Source of the DNA: Lepidonotus clava
Lineage: Eukaryota; Annelida; Polychaeta; Phyllodocida; Polynoidae
Length of the DNA stretch: 64,000 bases
Direction: 5' to 3'
NCBI GenBank assembly: GCA_936440205.1
Contig: OW387136.1
Coordinates: 49,622,232 to 49,686,231 of the forward strand
A program made the translations under genes and the position numbers. Positions 11,251 to 23,164 of the stretch are shown here, one piece after another; the first letter of the stretch is position 1, and each line of letters opens with the position of its first letter. Below the pieces are notes generated by a model, which was not told the origin of the DNA, did not search any database, and worked only from the letters and a program-made list of their open reading frames with translations.

Positions 11251-11544
11251 ATGTTATTTACTGCATGATGGATATTCACACTGCATCCTAAAAGGAATCG
11301 AAGTTGCTAAAGGATATTCAGATAATTCATGAATTCATCAAAATTACGTGATAAAGACTCATACATTTCTGAGTTCAGGTAAGCTGTGCATGTATCTGCA
11401 TACACAAAGCCAGGTTGTCACGGCATGCCTGGTTTCCCCCATTCTGTGCGGTCAGTCCACCCTCAGAGGTACCGCCTGCGTGTGGCCAGGGTACCAGACT
11501 TTGGATCCTGTGGTCTGTGAAAGGGGTGGGGGTCGGGGTGGGGC
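11251..11544. other. Unassigned DNA
   Basis: Nothing recognised; G/C-biased towards the right. Confidence 0.35.
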
Positions 11545-11660
11545 CTGAGAAGTGTGGGGGGGGGGGGGGGCACTCCATTCGGTTTTGGTACCCACTACAA
11601 AATGAGCTGGGCTAGCTGTGGAACTCTTATCTAGCCTGACAAATAGAAGAGAGGGGGGGG
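11545..11660. mobile_element. Fragment related to a GGGGCACTC-ended MITE
   Basis: A G run leads into GGGGCACTCCATTCGG and GGTACCCACTAC, resembling the terminus of the hAT-like MITE at 52756 (GGGGCACTCGGTCCGG then GGGTACCAACTGC). A second G run lies at 11650-11666. The other end was not found. Confidence 0.35.
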
Positions 11661-12779
11661 GGGGGTGTAAGTGACGGTTAGTGACCCAGGAACTCCCAAA
11701 AGGCATTCTGTCGATCGGGAGCACCATACTGTGGAAGCTGTAGGGTTTAGATAGTCTTATCAGGGAATAAGCCTCAGGGATTAGTCATTATGACTGTGTA
11801 ATGATCTGAGGTAAAAGCTCATTTGCACTGTCTGTAGGCAAATGGTCCAGCTGCAGTAAAAAACCAGGGGCTGTCCATTCAAGACTACGAAAATAGTGGG
11901 CTGTTAAATCAAAGCACAGAGCTATCTTACTGGAGAACGCGAGGCAGTAGTTTTTTTTTGGGTACCTACCCTCAAAGAGTCGCCCCACACCCCCTGGGGT
12001 TTGAGGGACAAGAGATCTGACCAGCCACATCAGGCTACATGCCGTGTACCGACAAGGCCTCACACCAGACACGCCGGGAACAAGCACGTTAGCGGCGGCC
12101 ATATTGTGGTTAGTCAGTCAACTTCACACAGTCATACACTGTTGGGACTTTGTCTGTAACAGTCAGATAATCATAACATGCATAAGGGTGTTAACTGAAC
12201 AGACTATGCGACTTTTCTGAAGGTTAAAAGATAACGGCTATTCAGACCTCAGTACAAAGGTGTATAACTAAACTCATGAATGTAACATACATGCCACTTT
12301 TATTACAAGGTTTAGGCCTATATATGCATTTTATACCACTCATGGTATAAGAAAACTTTATTCGATTGTTGAATTATGTGACAAAATTGATCTACTATGA
12401 AAACCAGTGTAAGTAAAGCGAATTCAAAACATCTGGCTTACGACCTTGACAGCCCCCCTTTTTAGAGCTGTCTGGTCAGCGACAGCCCCTGCTTTTCCTG
12501 CATTTGCTGCGATCATAGCTCCAGCTCCCAAAGGCTATTTTGCTGTAGGTACCCAAACCCAAGTCAAGTACCCCCCCCCCCCAAGAGACCATCACATTTG
12601 AGTCCACATGAAAATATAAATGAGCACAAACATTACAGACAATTCAATTTGCACTAGCTTTTGGATTAAAACTGTGAATGTAAAGTATAGAATATATATG
12701 CCCACAATATTCAGGTCTATAAGTATGGCACGTTACATTTTCTTCCCCCAGTATGACCAGGACCTAATCTGTGCTGGGA
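11661..12779. other. Unassigned DNA
   Basis: About 1.1 kb with no recognised gene. A 104-codon - strand open frame (11788-12102) shows no domain or splice context. A C run lies near 12571-12582. Confidence 0.4.
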
Positions 12780-13035
12780 GATCATTGCCTGTTCAAACGG
12801 CGGTAAATCTCCCCCCGTGGGCGCCCGCCGAGACTGAGGTAATTAATACCGGCGGATATTGGGCGACGAGAAGTAATCACCCCGCGCATTGATACATGCC
12901 GCTTAATGGAGTAAAGCGGCCGCGGCACGTGTCACGTGGTACGCCGCCCCCTCCGCCGGCGATGACCTGGCCCGGGACTACTTATTGGGGGCGGTTTCCA
13001 AGGAAACTGATGGCGCATGCTGTATGGTGGATAAA
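12780..13035. promoter_or_regulatory. GC-rich island with homeodomain, E-box and STAT-like sites
   Basis: Visible motifs are GGTAATTAATACC (12838-12850, an inverted TAATTA-type core), AGTAATCACC, GCTTAATGG, two CACGTG E-boxes around 12925-12938, and TTTCCAAGGAAA near 12997-13008, which fits a STAT-like TTCC-N2-GGAA inverted repeat. CpG density is high against AT-rich surroundings. Regulatory role is inference. Confidence 0.35.
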
Positions 13036-13680
13036 AGCTAAGGGGGTTTAGGCTTGTTTATTGTCAGAATAGAAGCTTTTAACGCTTCTTGATTTATGTG
13101 GGGATCAAAATGAGTAACACCTTTTGTCACCACTAAAACATTAATATGGACCCTGTATCATATCCCTAAGATCGACATGCACTTAGGGAAATGACTTCTA
13201 TACCTTTATATATATATGCATGTAAGAGAGTGATATACATATATGAGTGTCCTAAGCCTCTGGGTCTTAGACATACATGTACAATGCTGGGGTCGCGCTA
13301 GGATTCAAAATACCCTAGCCACTGTGGCGAATTTGGTGCTGGATGGATTAGCCACATTCATATTTGATTAGCAACTAATTTCCTCCCATTTTACGTAAAA
13401 ACGTCATTTTTGTTTTATTAATTTCAGGGTTTTTAGGGTATACATGGGCATACCCCCCCTTTTATTTTAAGAAATAAGCCCCTGAGTAACTATCCGAGAT
13501 ATCAAACTGACTTTACAAAATAAGGTCCATACATAGTTATTTGGTGAAGCATAATTGGGACGTAGGTTTAGTTCATAGTATTTATTTTATGAGAAGAAAG
13601 TATAACATTTACATATTTTTGAAATATCACTTTTCCACATTTAATCAAAATAAATAATGTGGGGGAGGGGGGCGGGGTGT
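13036..13680. other. Unassigned AT-rich DNA
   Basis: No gene. A G-rich tract (about 13658-13678) immediately precedes the next array, as at the related locus near 63490. Confidence 0.4.
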
Positions 13681-13880
13681 CCTGATGTCAGTTTCAATTT
13701 TAAGAAATGCCAATGTCGCATGCCCATGTCACCTATTTTTTTTAAATGTCCCATGTCGAATTTATAAGATTGCCATGCCCATGGGTCGATTTTAAGAATA
13801 GGGGGCCTACCCTATGCCGCATGTCACTAAGGTCGGAAGTCAAATTTAAGAAATGGCCTCCTCGCTGTCGGACATAGGGA
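13681..13880 (+). repeat. Dispersed ~30-bp repeat array, locus 1
   Basis: Degenerate units contain ATGTCGAATTTATAAG / GTCGATTTTAAGAA joined to GCCATGCCCATG-type spacers. The same unit makes arrays at 25650-25815 (reversed) and 63490-63740. A G-rich tract borders its left side. Confidence 0.7.
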
Positions 13881-14288
13881 TCTAGGACCATAATTAAGCA
13901 AGGGCATGAATAGATTTTAGGGAGCATTATTCCGTTGGCAACAACCATAAAACAACTATTTCAAATTATACCCGTCATGGCAGTTAGTTACTGAGAAACT
14001 CTTTTTTCAAACAATATTTTAAAAAATACTTCGTCTCCCAACCATATTCTAATACCCTTTTATATCCAGAACCAAGATAAGTGTCATCATCAATAACGGC
14101 ACATTACGTTATTCAAACCACTTGATGTAAATGAGTATGTCATGTATTAACTCTAACATTAAAGAAGTTATTCAAAGACCAATGCAAGTAGTTAGGCCAG
14201 ATACATGCTTTTCTATGCACATGTATAGGAGCATGAACACATCTGAGTGACACTGAATGCATATATAACAATGCCTTCTTTTGACCGA
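13881..14288. other. Unassigned AT-rich DNA
   Basis: Nothing recognised. Confidence 0.35.
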
Positions 14289-14429
14289 GGGGCCTTCCAT
14301 TTAGTACGTACGTATCCCCCCCCCCCTAGGCTAAAATACGCATTGGGTTTGTATAGGAACGTACGCAATATTCCAAAAATCTCAGACCCCCACCCACCCT
14401 TGATGCGTACGTACTTAATGGAAGGCCCC
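14289..14429. mobile_element. MITE with GGGGCCTTCCATT termini
   Basis: Left end GGGGCCTTCCATTTAGTACG and right end CGTACTTAATGGAAGGCCCC are inverted copies, extending over about 30 bp each and enclosing about 80 bp. Related single ends occur at 17388 and 24930. Non-coding. Confidence 0.75.
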
Positions 14430-14786
14430 CAAGTGGAATGAGAGGGGGGTCTTAGATATTCTGGTAGAAAATGCCTATCTTCCTTATGAAAAGCCCCTAG
14501 GAGAAACAATTTCCTATCGAAGGTGATGAAGAATGATTAATTAAACTATTAGTGTAAATTTGGCAAATAGCAGAAAATCTTTGAAAATTGGACTGCAAAA
14601 GATGGGTTTTCTTGCAATTTGAGGCACCCAGGACATTCTGGATTGGGGCCTCGCACTGTGGCGAATCTAGGGGCCGTTTATCCTCGCCACACGGGGTTTG
14701 GACTCGCAAATGCGAGGGTGGCGAGCGGCTAGCGCGAGCCCAGACAATGTGCATGTGTGCTTATATATATATATATATATATATAT
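14430..14786. other. Unassigned DNA ending in (TA)n
   Basis: Holds a short (TA)n run at about 14762-14786; otherwise nothing recognised. Confidence 0.4.
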
Positions 14787-14845
14787 CCCGTGAGTAGACC
14801 TGTACAGGTAGAGTGTCTGTGAGTAGACCCGTACAGGTAGAGTAG
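14787..14845 (+). repeat. Two-copy ~29-bp tandem repeat
   Basis: GTGAGTAGACCTGTACAGGT followed by AGAGT is repeated with one change (CCTGTAC/CCCGTAC). Each copy holds the palindrome CTGTACAG or its variant. Confidence 0.6.
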
Positions 14846-15780
14846 CTGTCTATGGTCCTGTCTATGGGACCGTGCACATTGAGGAACGCATGCCTCACTA
14901 AAAGTGTAGGGGTATGGTCTCTACCTCCTCATAGATTAGATCATCCAGGAGCAAGGGTGAAATAACCACTGAGCCTGGTGGTTCAAATCCAACAAACAAA
15001 CAAACTTGTAATGAACGGGTGTCAATACCATTTCATATGACTCCAGCCTCCCACAGTTTGTAACGGCACCATCAGACATTTTTTGTACTTGCTATCTTTA
15101 TCCTTCTCTTGCAGACCCAAGAACGACTCTCGATGACCTTGATAAGAAAAGTTGGAGGTTAAGATTTTTGCATCCTCCCTCTTCAGAACATGATAGTAGT
15201 TTCAAGGACATAAGTAATGCTTTTAGATAAGGAATTTGCTAAGCATACTTAAGGATCGATAAGGGTTCTCACTACAGCATACTTAAAATTACTGCCAATG
15301 AATTAGGTTACCGAGGTGATATTTTGAAAACAATTCTTACATTCTCATCAAGGGAAGAATGTCTCAAAATGTTTGAGACAGGCTTCCTCAGGAAGGACCA
15401 TTTGAAAGGATAATATATAACATGTCTTTAATTAGCGCTCATTCTTTATCACAACTTTCGAAATCGGGAGAAAAATCGGATAGTGGAATATAGCATTTTT
15501 TCTCTTTTTTTCAGAAGAGCCGAAAATACCACTGAGCAAAGGCGTGAGGTTGGTGATAAAAGCTATAAAGGGATTACGAAACGGTAATACCATTAAGAAT
15601 ATCTTCACTTCTTCAGTATTGCAACGTTTTCTACTGAAGAAAAGGAAAAAAAGAAATAAAAACATAATTGAATTCTCATTCAGAATAGGCTTCCCGTGCA
15701 TTGCTGGTGTGATGAATGCCTATTCATCCAAATACGTAAAGAGACCAAATAAGAGAAAATAAGGTAATATGACAAAAAGT
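14846..15780. other. Unassigned DNA
   Basis: Contains CAAA repeats at about 14993-15004 after GGTTCAAATCC. No gene recognised; the 89-codon - strand frame at 15432-15701 has no domain. Confidence 0.4.
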
Positions 15781-16140
15781 ATATATGTTCGTAAAAGGAA
15801 CGAAAGTGTGAAGGAACGAATATGTAAAAGAACGAAAGTGTAAAAAGCCCGAGAAAGAGGCCCGAATATGTAAAGGAACGAAAGTGTACAGGAACGAATA
15901 TGTAAAGGAACGAAACCCGGAAAGATGTAAACCGGAAGTGGTATGTAAACCGGAAACGAGAAATGTAAACCGGAAGTGACGTCAGTTGTAGATCACGTGA
16001 CCGAAAGCAGCCAATCAGAGATGACCTCTAGGGTATATAAAGGGGCGGTGAGGCCCGAATAAACAGAGTTCTTTAACAGTTCTCCTTGTGTCCAGACGTG
16101 TCTTCTTCCCTTAAACAACCGCTGAGATGAGCCGATACGA
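15781..16140 (+). mobile_element. LTR-like / TATA promoter-bearing fossil
   Basis: Upstream are several 20-26 bp repeats of the type ATGTAAAGGAACGAAAGTG and GTAAACCGGAAGTG. Then come a TATA box (GGTATATAAAGGGG, ~16030), AATAAA (~16059) and a pyrimidine-rich stretch, in the order of U3-R-U5 in a long terminal repeat. The right edge may be near 16110-16140. No partner LTR or internal genes were identified, so it would be a solo or partial copy of unknown family. A cellular TATA promoter is the alternative. Confidence 0.35.
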
Positions 16141-16725
16141 GTTAATTAACCAGAAGTTAGAGTAAAACAGTAGAATTTCGAGATAAATAGGCGAAAGTTA
16201 GGACAGGGGCCCGACGGCCCGAGGAACGGGAACGAGGCACGGAGGACCGAGGTAGGGCGCGAAGGCCCGAAACTGTCCCGGATGGGGTCCCGGAAGTGTA
16301 GGCGCAGAACGGCACGAAGGACCGGAACACGGAGCGGAGACCCGAAGTCCGCGGGGACGACGGCGCGGCTGGCTCGGCCCCATGCTACCAAACAATAGGC
16401 GACCGTCGGCCCGACGGCCCCGCGGACCGGAATCCGGGGTGGACCGCCCTGTCGAGGTGAACACCAGCCTGGGAGATAGAGCGAGACGAACCACGACCTC
16501 CCCTTACCCCTACCGTAATTTCCCTTCCCCGCAGTCCTCCGTCTGACATCGAGCACCGATTCCCGACCGATTCGCTCAGCCCCCCCCCCTCGTGCGCGAG
16601 GTACGACTCTAAAAACACATCTCGGTTCTTGGCCCGGATTCCCCGTCCGCCCGAGACCCGAACAATCCCCACGTTCCTCTGTTGTAGGAATCGGCAACCC
16701 CGACTTACCAGAGAACGTCACACTA
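16141..16725. other. GC-rich block downstream of the LTR-like unit
   Basis: About 500 bp of very GC- and CpG-rich sequence with GGCCCGA / GGCCCGAGG repeats. A 191-codon - strand open frame covers it but has composition (R, G, P rich) expected from GC bias and no recognisable domain. It may be leader sequence of the neighbouring fossil or an independent island. Confidence 0.35.
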
Positions 16726-17387
16726 GGCAGACAAAAGCACCAACATCCTCTTTGTGGTTAAGTCTCGGTTGGCAAATTGTCTGTAGTGAATTTCATAAAC
16801 ATTACTGAGTTCAATTTCAAACGTGCAGACAGCAAAATACCTTCTAAATATTCATACACCGATAGGAAAGTGTATAATCTTTCTTGATTAACAAAGGAGG
16901 TGAAATTGCGATGGTTTGTAATGTTAGAACAACTTCAATAAGTATCTATAAGTAGACTCTCACTTTCTGTTATACTTTCGGTAATCTTTATTTGCATTTT
17001 TGTAATTAAAGGGAGCCAAAACCAATGAATTCAGTGAAACTTTCCAAACCATTCATTGAGCCTATTCCTGGCCTATGTTAAAATCTTTACCTTGAAATAT
17101 GGTAAAAGAATCATTAAAATCATGTTTTTCTTGCTCAAATCAAGTCTTTTGGCATTTAAATTCAGTTCGAGCTAGTTTTCACAGCTAATACTTTACCATT
17201 GACCTTAACTAGACTTCTTTAACATATTTCTATACTTATCTCAATTTTGAAAATGTTGTCATTTATATTGGTTTTGGCTTCCTTTAAAACGTAAGTCTAT
17301 CAGAGAAACACTTTAATGTGGGTAATAGCCATTCTGAATTTTTGTTTCTAGATCTATCTCGTGCTTTACGAGATGTCGTGCACCCAC
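16726..17387. other. Unassigned AT-rich DNA
   Basis: No gene, array or inverted repeat was recognised. Confidence 0.4.
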
Positions 17388-17545
17388 TAAGGGCCTTCTA
17401 TTAAATACGTACACATCAAAGGGGGAGGGGTTCCAAAATTTTTTGAAAATGTGCGGATATTCCAGTAAAAATCCAATGCGTATTTTTGCCCAATCCAATG
17501 CGTATTTTTGTCCAAGGATGGGGGCAGGGGGTGGGGAATTTCGTT
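17388..17545. mobile_element. Decayed relative of the GGGGCCTTCCATT MITE
   Basis: AAGGGCCTTCTATTAAATACG followed by TACACATCAAAGGGGGAGGG mirrors one end of the 14289-14429 MITE. CCAATGCGTATTTTTG occurs twice further right (about 17470-17513). The second terminus is lost or diverged. Confidence 0.5.
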
Positions 17546-17788
17546 TTTAAATGGTTTATTGAACACTTGTGTTTTGTAGTGTAGATATGAATGAAGACTT
17601 AAAGGCAGGAGATGTTGTTGTGTTGACTATATTTCTCTCCAGTACCATAAACTCGATGATGTATTATGCATACATATTTGAAATGTCTTTTAATTGTTGT
17701 TTAGGAAGTTATGGTATTAATAGATTTTATATAAAAGATTTAGTAAATACCTGTAATTGATAGATAGGGGGTATATGACATGCCTAAA
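17546..17788. other. Unassigned AT-rich DNA
   Basis: Nothing recognised. Confidence 0.3.
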
Positions 17789-18148
17789 CTAAAGGGCCGG
17801 CCACACTTACCAACTCAACTCAACTGGATGGTCGTAGCTGTGGGTGGCGCCAACACCTACGACTGTCTGGTCGTAGGCAGTAAACCCTACCATGCCATAA
17901 GGTGCGACCCGATGGTCGTAGCTATCCCCCATCTATACATATATAGCTTCATTATATACACTCCCCCCTAAGACCCGACGATCCAGTCTTACATCTTTGA
18001 CATCTCAAGATCTAAGACCCGACGATCCAGTCGTAGGAAAATGCTAAGACTCTAGTCTTAACCTATGCCACACACCACGACTGACCCCAACTCAACTCAA
18101 CTCGACAGTTGAGTTGAGTTGAGTCGTGCAGTGTGGCCGGGCCTTTAG
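17789..18148. mobile_element. MITE, CTAAAGGGCCGGCCACAC termini
   Basis: Left end CTAAAGGGCCGGCCACAC and right end GTGTGGCCGGGCCTTTAG are inverted. Just inside come ACTCAACTCAACT arrays on the left and AGTTGAGTTGAGT on the right. Further in are repeated TCGTAG / CTACGA and AAGACCCGACGATCCAGTC modules. A related, interrupted copy is at 34569-35634. No coding frame. Confidence 0.75.
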
Positions 18149-18638
18149 GTATGACACCATCCCACCCCACCCCTATGGTAACACATGGAAGTTTATCCAG
18201 TGTCCCCTTAGAATTGAGAACTAGGTTCTGGTGTGACGGATAGCTATGTAGACAGGTGACGGATGACAGGCGGGCAGTTTCGCGGCACCCCTGGCCTCAT
18301 CCGTCATCCCCCCTACCCCCTCAGGACGTGAGATACAGAGCGGGCAGTACAGGGGTTAATGGGGAGATAAAGTCTTCCGTATGTACGTCCCGACATATGC
18401 CCAGCGGGACGTACAAACCCCCGTACTGACCCCTGATCGCCGCGCCCCCTCCCGGGGCGTCTCAGTGAAACTCTCCTATTACAACCACACACAACAGCTT
18501 TATTTGTTTACCACCAGGAAAAGTTATTACACTGCCCGAGTCAGAGCTTCAGACAGATGGAGGAGGTTTGAAGGGGCCGGGGGTGGTTAAAGGGTTGCAC
18601 ATGGGAGGGACCAGTGGAGGGGTGGGGTAGCTACTACA
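18149..18638. promoter_or_regulatory. Mixed-sequence GC-rich island
   Basis: Contains ACAGGTGACGGATGACAGG, a palindrome ACGTCCCG...CGGGACGT around 18384-18412, and CTTTATTTG near 18499. CpG-rich in parts and not matching the repeat families of the window. Regulatory function is a guess. Confidence 0.25.
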
Positions 18639-18987
18639 CCGAGCAAGAATATGACGTCATAATAACGTTATTATAACGTTCTGTTTAGTTCTTCTTTGGT
18701 TTTTGTTACGTTATTTTCATGGCACCAAAATGTGTTTAGAAAGTAACATTCTGATGTTACACTGTAATGTTATTGCAACATTCTTGCAATATCTTTTCAC
18801 ATTATAATAACGTTATTGTGACATTCTTTATTAAAAAGGTATCAACTTCACTAAAATAATGTTATCAGAACATTCTTTTTTAGTAAGTCTCAACTTTACC
18901 TAAAATAACAAAAACTGTTATGTGAAAATCTGGCAGTTTACTGACTAACCATAAAGAATGCTCATTACGTCGCTATACTTACCTGGG
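18639..18987. mobile_element. MITE, CCCAGGCAAGC family (reversed)
   Basis: Starts GAGCAAGAATATGACGTC then ATAATAACGTTATTATAACG, and ends CATTACGTCGCTATACTTAC then CTGGG. Same order of motifs as 61767-62128. Full length but diverged. Confidence 0.75.
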
Positions 18988-19299
18988 TACTTACATCGTA
19001 ATAGCTTCCGTTGCATCTCCAGTGACATGCGTACATATTTAATTACATTTAATCAATTGATATGCTTTTGTCCTAATTTGTGATGGAACATTACCATCAG
19101 ACTTATTTTCAAGATAAAGATTTTGGTCAGTATTCACGAAGGAAAGCTATAGTCTCATGGACTAATATGTGAGGTTACGGTTTTCTAAAAGCAAAAGTCC
19201 AGAATATGATTTTGAAACCCTTATTCACCACGAAAAATAATCAATTCCTTGCTAGATCCGCTTCATTTGACCCTGAATACTCTCAATTAGAACAACATT
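18988..19299. other. Unassigned AT-rich DNA
   Basis: Spacer between two MITEs of one family; nothing recognised. Confidence 0.35.
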
Positions 19300-19462
19300 C
19301 TCTTTAGATTGAAGAACATAACCAGAACTTTATAATAACGTCACAGTGCAATGTCATAGCAGTATGTTGCAGCAACGCTATTGGGAGCAGTCAAAATTAT
19401 GTAACAAGAACCAATAGAGAACGTTGCTGCAATGTTATAATAACATCACATGTTTGGCTGGG
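19300..19462. mobile_element. MITE fragment, CCCAGCCAAGG variant
   Basis: GATTGAAGAACATAACCAGA at the left and GCAATGTTATAATAACATC then ATGTTTGGCTGGG at the right match half of the longer variant at 33322-33664. Confidence 0.65.
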
Positions 19463-20069
19463 AATGTACGACTAAAAAGGTTTTACACATCTCTTTCAAA
19501 TGGACGTTTAATTTCATGCCATATTATTGGAGAAAATCAAACAAATACAAAATCTGCAGCATCAAAATTGGTTTGTAGAATATAGGATTCATTTCTCAAC
19601 ATGCAGATAAAATTGACTGGCTTAAGCTTGATCTGCAGCATCGTCCTCTTTCATAATAACATTTCCTAATGGAGTTTGCTAACGGAAGCTTTACAGACGT
19701 TTAAAAAAAAACACTTCTTAAAGAATGTGTTTCAGAACGGTCCTTAAACTCCGCAAGGGGCCATTAATGGCGTTAATGGAGATTTTAGTGCAAATAACAG
19801 AATTCTTAAGGTAGCTACATGCTGACTTCTCTGTGATTCCTTATTAAACATCTCATGAGAATTAAGTCAAACCTGTATTCACATGAAATCAAATCGATAA
19901 AACTTAATTTTGCCTCTCATCATATCAATTCTGCTCCTTTAATGCATCACCATCTCAATCAATGTTCCGGCCTTTCCTTCCCCTTCTACCTCTTCCATGA
20001 TAAGTCTTTCCTTCATTAGTTTCCCCTCCCATATTCTAACTGATCCATTACCCACACCTCCAATTCTAC
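19463..20069. other. Unassigned AT-rich DNA
   Basis: No recognised feature. Confidence 0.4.
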
Positions 20070-20450
20070 TTCCGTTTTACCTCCCTCCGACTGCGCATGC
20101 TCGTCGCCCTGAGGTGAGTGGGTCTGTACCCGGCGTGCCGTTCTCTATACGCCTCCTCCCGCCCAGTACCAGCACCTCGTTTTACACGCCCGCCGCTAGG
20201 GGCGCCACCTACGCCTTCAATTAGGGTGTTCGTGGGGAATTGTGGGTATTGGGGAGGGGTGAAAGGGGGGACTACCTACCTCCAGGTGAGAGGTAATGAA
20301 AAGACCAGCGGCGGTGAGCCCGCCTCCGCCATCCCCCTCTCCGTCTCCCACAATCCCACTGAATCCATTGACCTTGACTCCTTCTCTCCAGTGACCTTGA
20401 CTCCTTCTCTCGCCTCCTCCTGCTCCATTTCAATGCGCTCTCTTACTCTC
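20070..20450. other. GC-rich block with two TGACCTTGACTCC copies
   Basis: GTGACCTTGACTCCTTCTCT occurs at about 20393 and a near copy (TTGACCTTGACTCC) at about 20369. Open frames of 75 and 116 codons overlap here without domains. Possible unmethylated island; no gene supported. Confidence 0.3.
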
Positions 20451-21306
20451 CTGAATAGATACCAATAGAATACTTAATGCTGAACCCAGCTGGGCATCTT
20501 TCTCCGCCACTACCTTTCCTCAAACTAAAGCTGTAACTTAAGACGGATAACAGATGCTGAAATACGAGATATCACTACGCATGTGTTTGACTTTTCAATA
20601 TTTACACCAACATGGGATGATTTACGTTCATCTTGTTTCAACCATAGCGAGGCGGAATATAGGCAATGTCATGTGCCTTGGCCCAATGCAAATGCCAATA
20701 CAGGATAATACAAGCATAATTCATTTTGTGTGGGTAAGAATAGGTTGGCATATACAAAATAAAGCATAATAATGGGACCGGAATGCTTTTCAAAGAAAGG
20801 TTGAAGAAAAGAAATAGGTTGCATGGATCCTTAATTAGCCTATACAAGTGTCACCCCATAGTCGGGAAATTCTGCAATACTAATAATCAATAATGTCTTC
20901 TTCCACCACTGCAGCACTGCATCAATCTTAATCACCCCCTGTACCTGTCTTAAACTCTTTGCCTTTGAATATCAGATATTTTGAGCAAAGAACCGCTGAG
21001 TGAGGGCAGACTTGATACATTGTTGCTGGATTCTGAGATGCAGTCATAACAATCTAAGAACAAAACAATCTCAGGTTTAAGCCCGTATTCCACTATGCAC
21101 CGTTTGACTTGCATTGGCCATTTCACTTGTGTATATTGACAGACACGCAAGCAATTTCTGACTCTATTACGTTGTTGGTACTTGCATAGGGGCATTGGCA
21201 TTCAGCCATTTGGGCAATGCAAGTAGGCCTACCAACGCAGGAGCGGATCCAGAGCCAGTGTTATAAAAGTGAAAATTACGATGTACTTGCATTCAGATAC
21301 CAACAT
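20451..21306. other. Unassigned DNA
   Basis: No gene recognised. AGGAGCGGATCCAGAG near 21239-21254 is another copy of the GGATCCAG repeat end. Confidence 0.4.
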
Positions 21307-21464
21307 CAGGGGCGGATCCAGGGGGGGGGGGGTCCAGGGGGTCCAGGGACCCCTAAACTACAAAAAGAGGGGAAAATGCCACGTGCGTATGCACAATTGC
21401 GCGCAGTTTTAGTACTTAGCCTATATGGTGACGCTCCCCTTTCGAAATCCTGTATCCGCCCCTG
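21307..21464. mobile_element. MITE, CAGGGGCGGATCCAG termini
   Basis: CAGGGGCGGATCCAGG at the left and CCTGTATCCGCCCCTG at the right are inverted. Outside them the flanks are themselves inverted (GATACCAACAT left, ATGTTGGTATC right), so an older palindrome surrounds the element. The length is 158 bp. Confidence 0.7.
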
Positions 21465-21950
21465 AACATGTTGGTATCTGAAACACAAACTACATGAGTT
21501 TTCTCACGGTGGTTTCATATACCCAGAGCGAATGCAAATGCCCACAATGCATAATGGAATATAGCCTTAGCGCGATCTGCAATGGAGACTTTAGTCATAG
21601 ACGCCCCGATTGAATACACCGCCTATCATCCCTCATACCAACTGACTCATTATCTCAGAAAGGAACAGTCGATCACCAACCACTGCTTATCCTGAGTATG
21701 AATAATCATTTTCTATTTGTCGAGGGCCCCCTCCGTTTCCTCAGTCGATAATTCAGAGAATCGCAACACGTGATCGACTCCCACCTCTCAGACGGCTAGT
21801 CAAACTCCATCGGAAGTGGGTCGGCTTACTTCCGGTGGGGATGATGGATGCTGGGATTGGTAATCGACCGATTTACAGCTGGCCGTCCCGCCGATAACAG
21901 TCGCAGATATTATGGGAAACCAGCGGAGAGATATTACTACGCGAGGAGGC
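21465..21950. other. Unassigned DNA, partly GC-rich
   Basis: Contains GATGGATGCTGGGATTGG (about 21841) and TATTATGGGAAACC, which vaguely resemble promoter-type motifs. No gene was found. Confidence 0.3.
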
Positions 21951-22441
21951 TGGAGTGAGGAGGCGGGATTATGTCGACTTTTGACTGAGGCGTAAGGATG
22001 GGTTCCCCACTCTAGAGCTCCAGTTTTCAGGATACTCCCAATTTTGACACCAACCAAGTCTCTTTAGTCATTTTAGAAGCTGAGATATAAGATTGTTAAC
22101 AGTAAAAGTCAGCCATATTGTTTTTTTGGCCCCCACTTCTGTCCTATCGATATTTCAATGTGGCTCCCCTTCCAGATTTGATAGTTATGCCTCAGAGGAG
22201 CCTCATGCCAAATTTGATGCTGTTATCCGCCGCGTAACGATTTCACTAAAAAATGACCTTAACAGACCCCACTATTGTTTATATATATATATATGTTTTT
22301 GACTCAGTGACTGGTGCTGACACCAAATCGAAAACGATTTTTCATAAATATTTGTCACTGAATTGAGGAGTGAGGATTGTGTCGACTATGGACCGAGGCA
22401 TTCGGACGAATTTACCCACTCTCCAGCTGCAGTCTTTTAAT
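21951..22441. repeat. Direct duplication of ~75 bp, 410 bp apart
   Basis: GAGTGAGGAGGCGGGATTAT then GTCGAC..GACTGAGGC at 21952-22030 matches GAGTGAGGATTGTGTCGACT..GACCGAGGC at 22364-22440, including CCACTCTAGAGCTCCAGT versus CCACTCTCCAGCTGCAGT. Either two copies of an old repeat or a local duplication. The spacer has a short (TA)n run at 22279-22294. Confidence 0.5.
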
Positions 22442-23164
22442 AAAGCGTTCACTTCTTTTAGCAGTGAAAGATTGTTTCTTTAGATGTGAATCTGAATGTG
22501 TAGGAATGATGTATTACTCTAAGCCCTGTTTTTCAAACGTGTACTGCCAGTCACTTTCCAGGAGAAATAACCCTATGCTACGAAAAGCGATCCTCTGGAA
22601 TCGTTCATTTCATTTGTCACATTTGCCAATATCCTAAATTCTAAAGACGCATACTAAAATGAATGCTGATGAGGTTCTGATCCGTTAACGTCGACGTCCT
22701 TATCCCCAAGGAGACCGCTTGTCATCTAACTGAAGGGTGTTAAATGGGTTAAATGGCTTATGATAGCCTTCACTTTAGGCCTTTTGACAATCCCGACAGT
22801 CATCCGGAGGATTCTGACTTTTATTTTAACAATACTTCTGACAACATTGTTAACAGTACCTGTGCCTATAGAGGGTTGACACTTGAATGTTTGTCTGCAG
22901 AGATGGTTATTAGATCGTAATCAGTCAGATATAAGAAGTATTTGTCAAACTTTGTTTGATGGAATAATTCTTGCATTGTCAGCAACTACGGAGGTAATAG
23001 CCCCTCCAACTATACATGCTTAGAAACCCCTTAGAATAATTTATGTATTGTACTTAAAGATATCCGAATCAATTCTAGAAATGGTACTGAAGAAATGCCT
23101 ACTTCCGACACAATTCCGTTAAAGGTTTGACATTATATTTCAGAGCTAATCCTCTACCAATATT
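22442..23164. other. Unassigned AT-rich DNA
   Basis: No recognised feature. Confidence 0.4.

Noticed and set aside
14930-15010. tRNA gene or tRNA-derived SINE
   Set aside because: GGTTCAAATCC resembles a B box and a (CAAA)n tail follows, but no convincing A box or cloverleaf could be drawn.
16146-16721. 191-codon - strand open frame
   Set aside because: Its composition reflects a GC-rich block. Other frames are open too, and no domain is recognisable.
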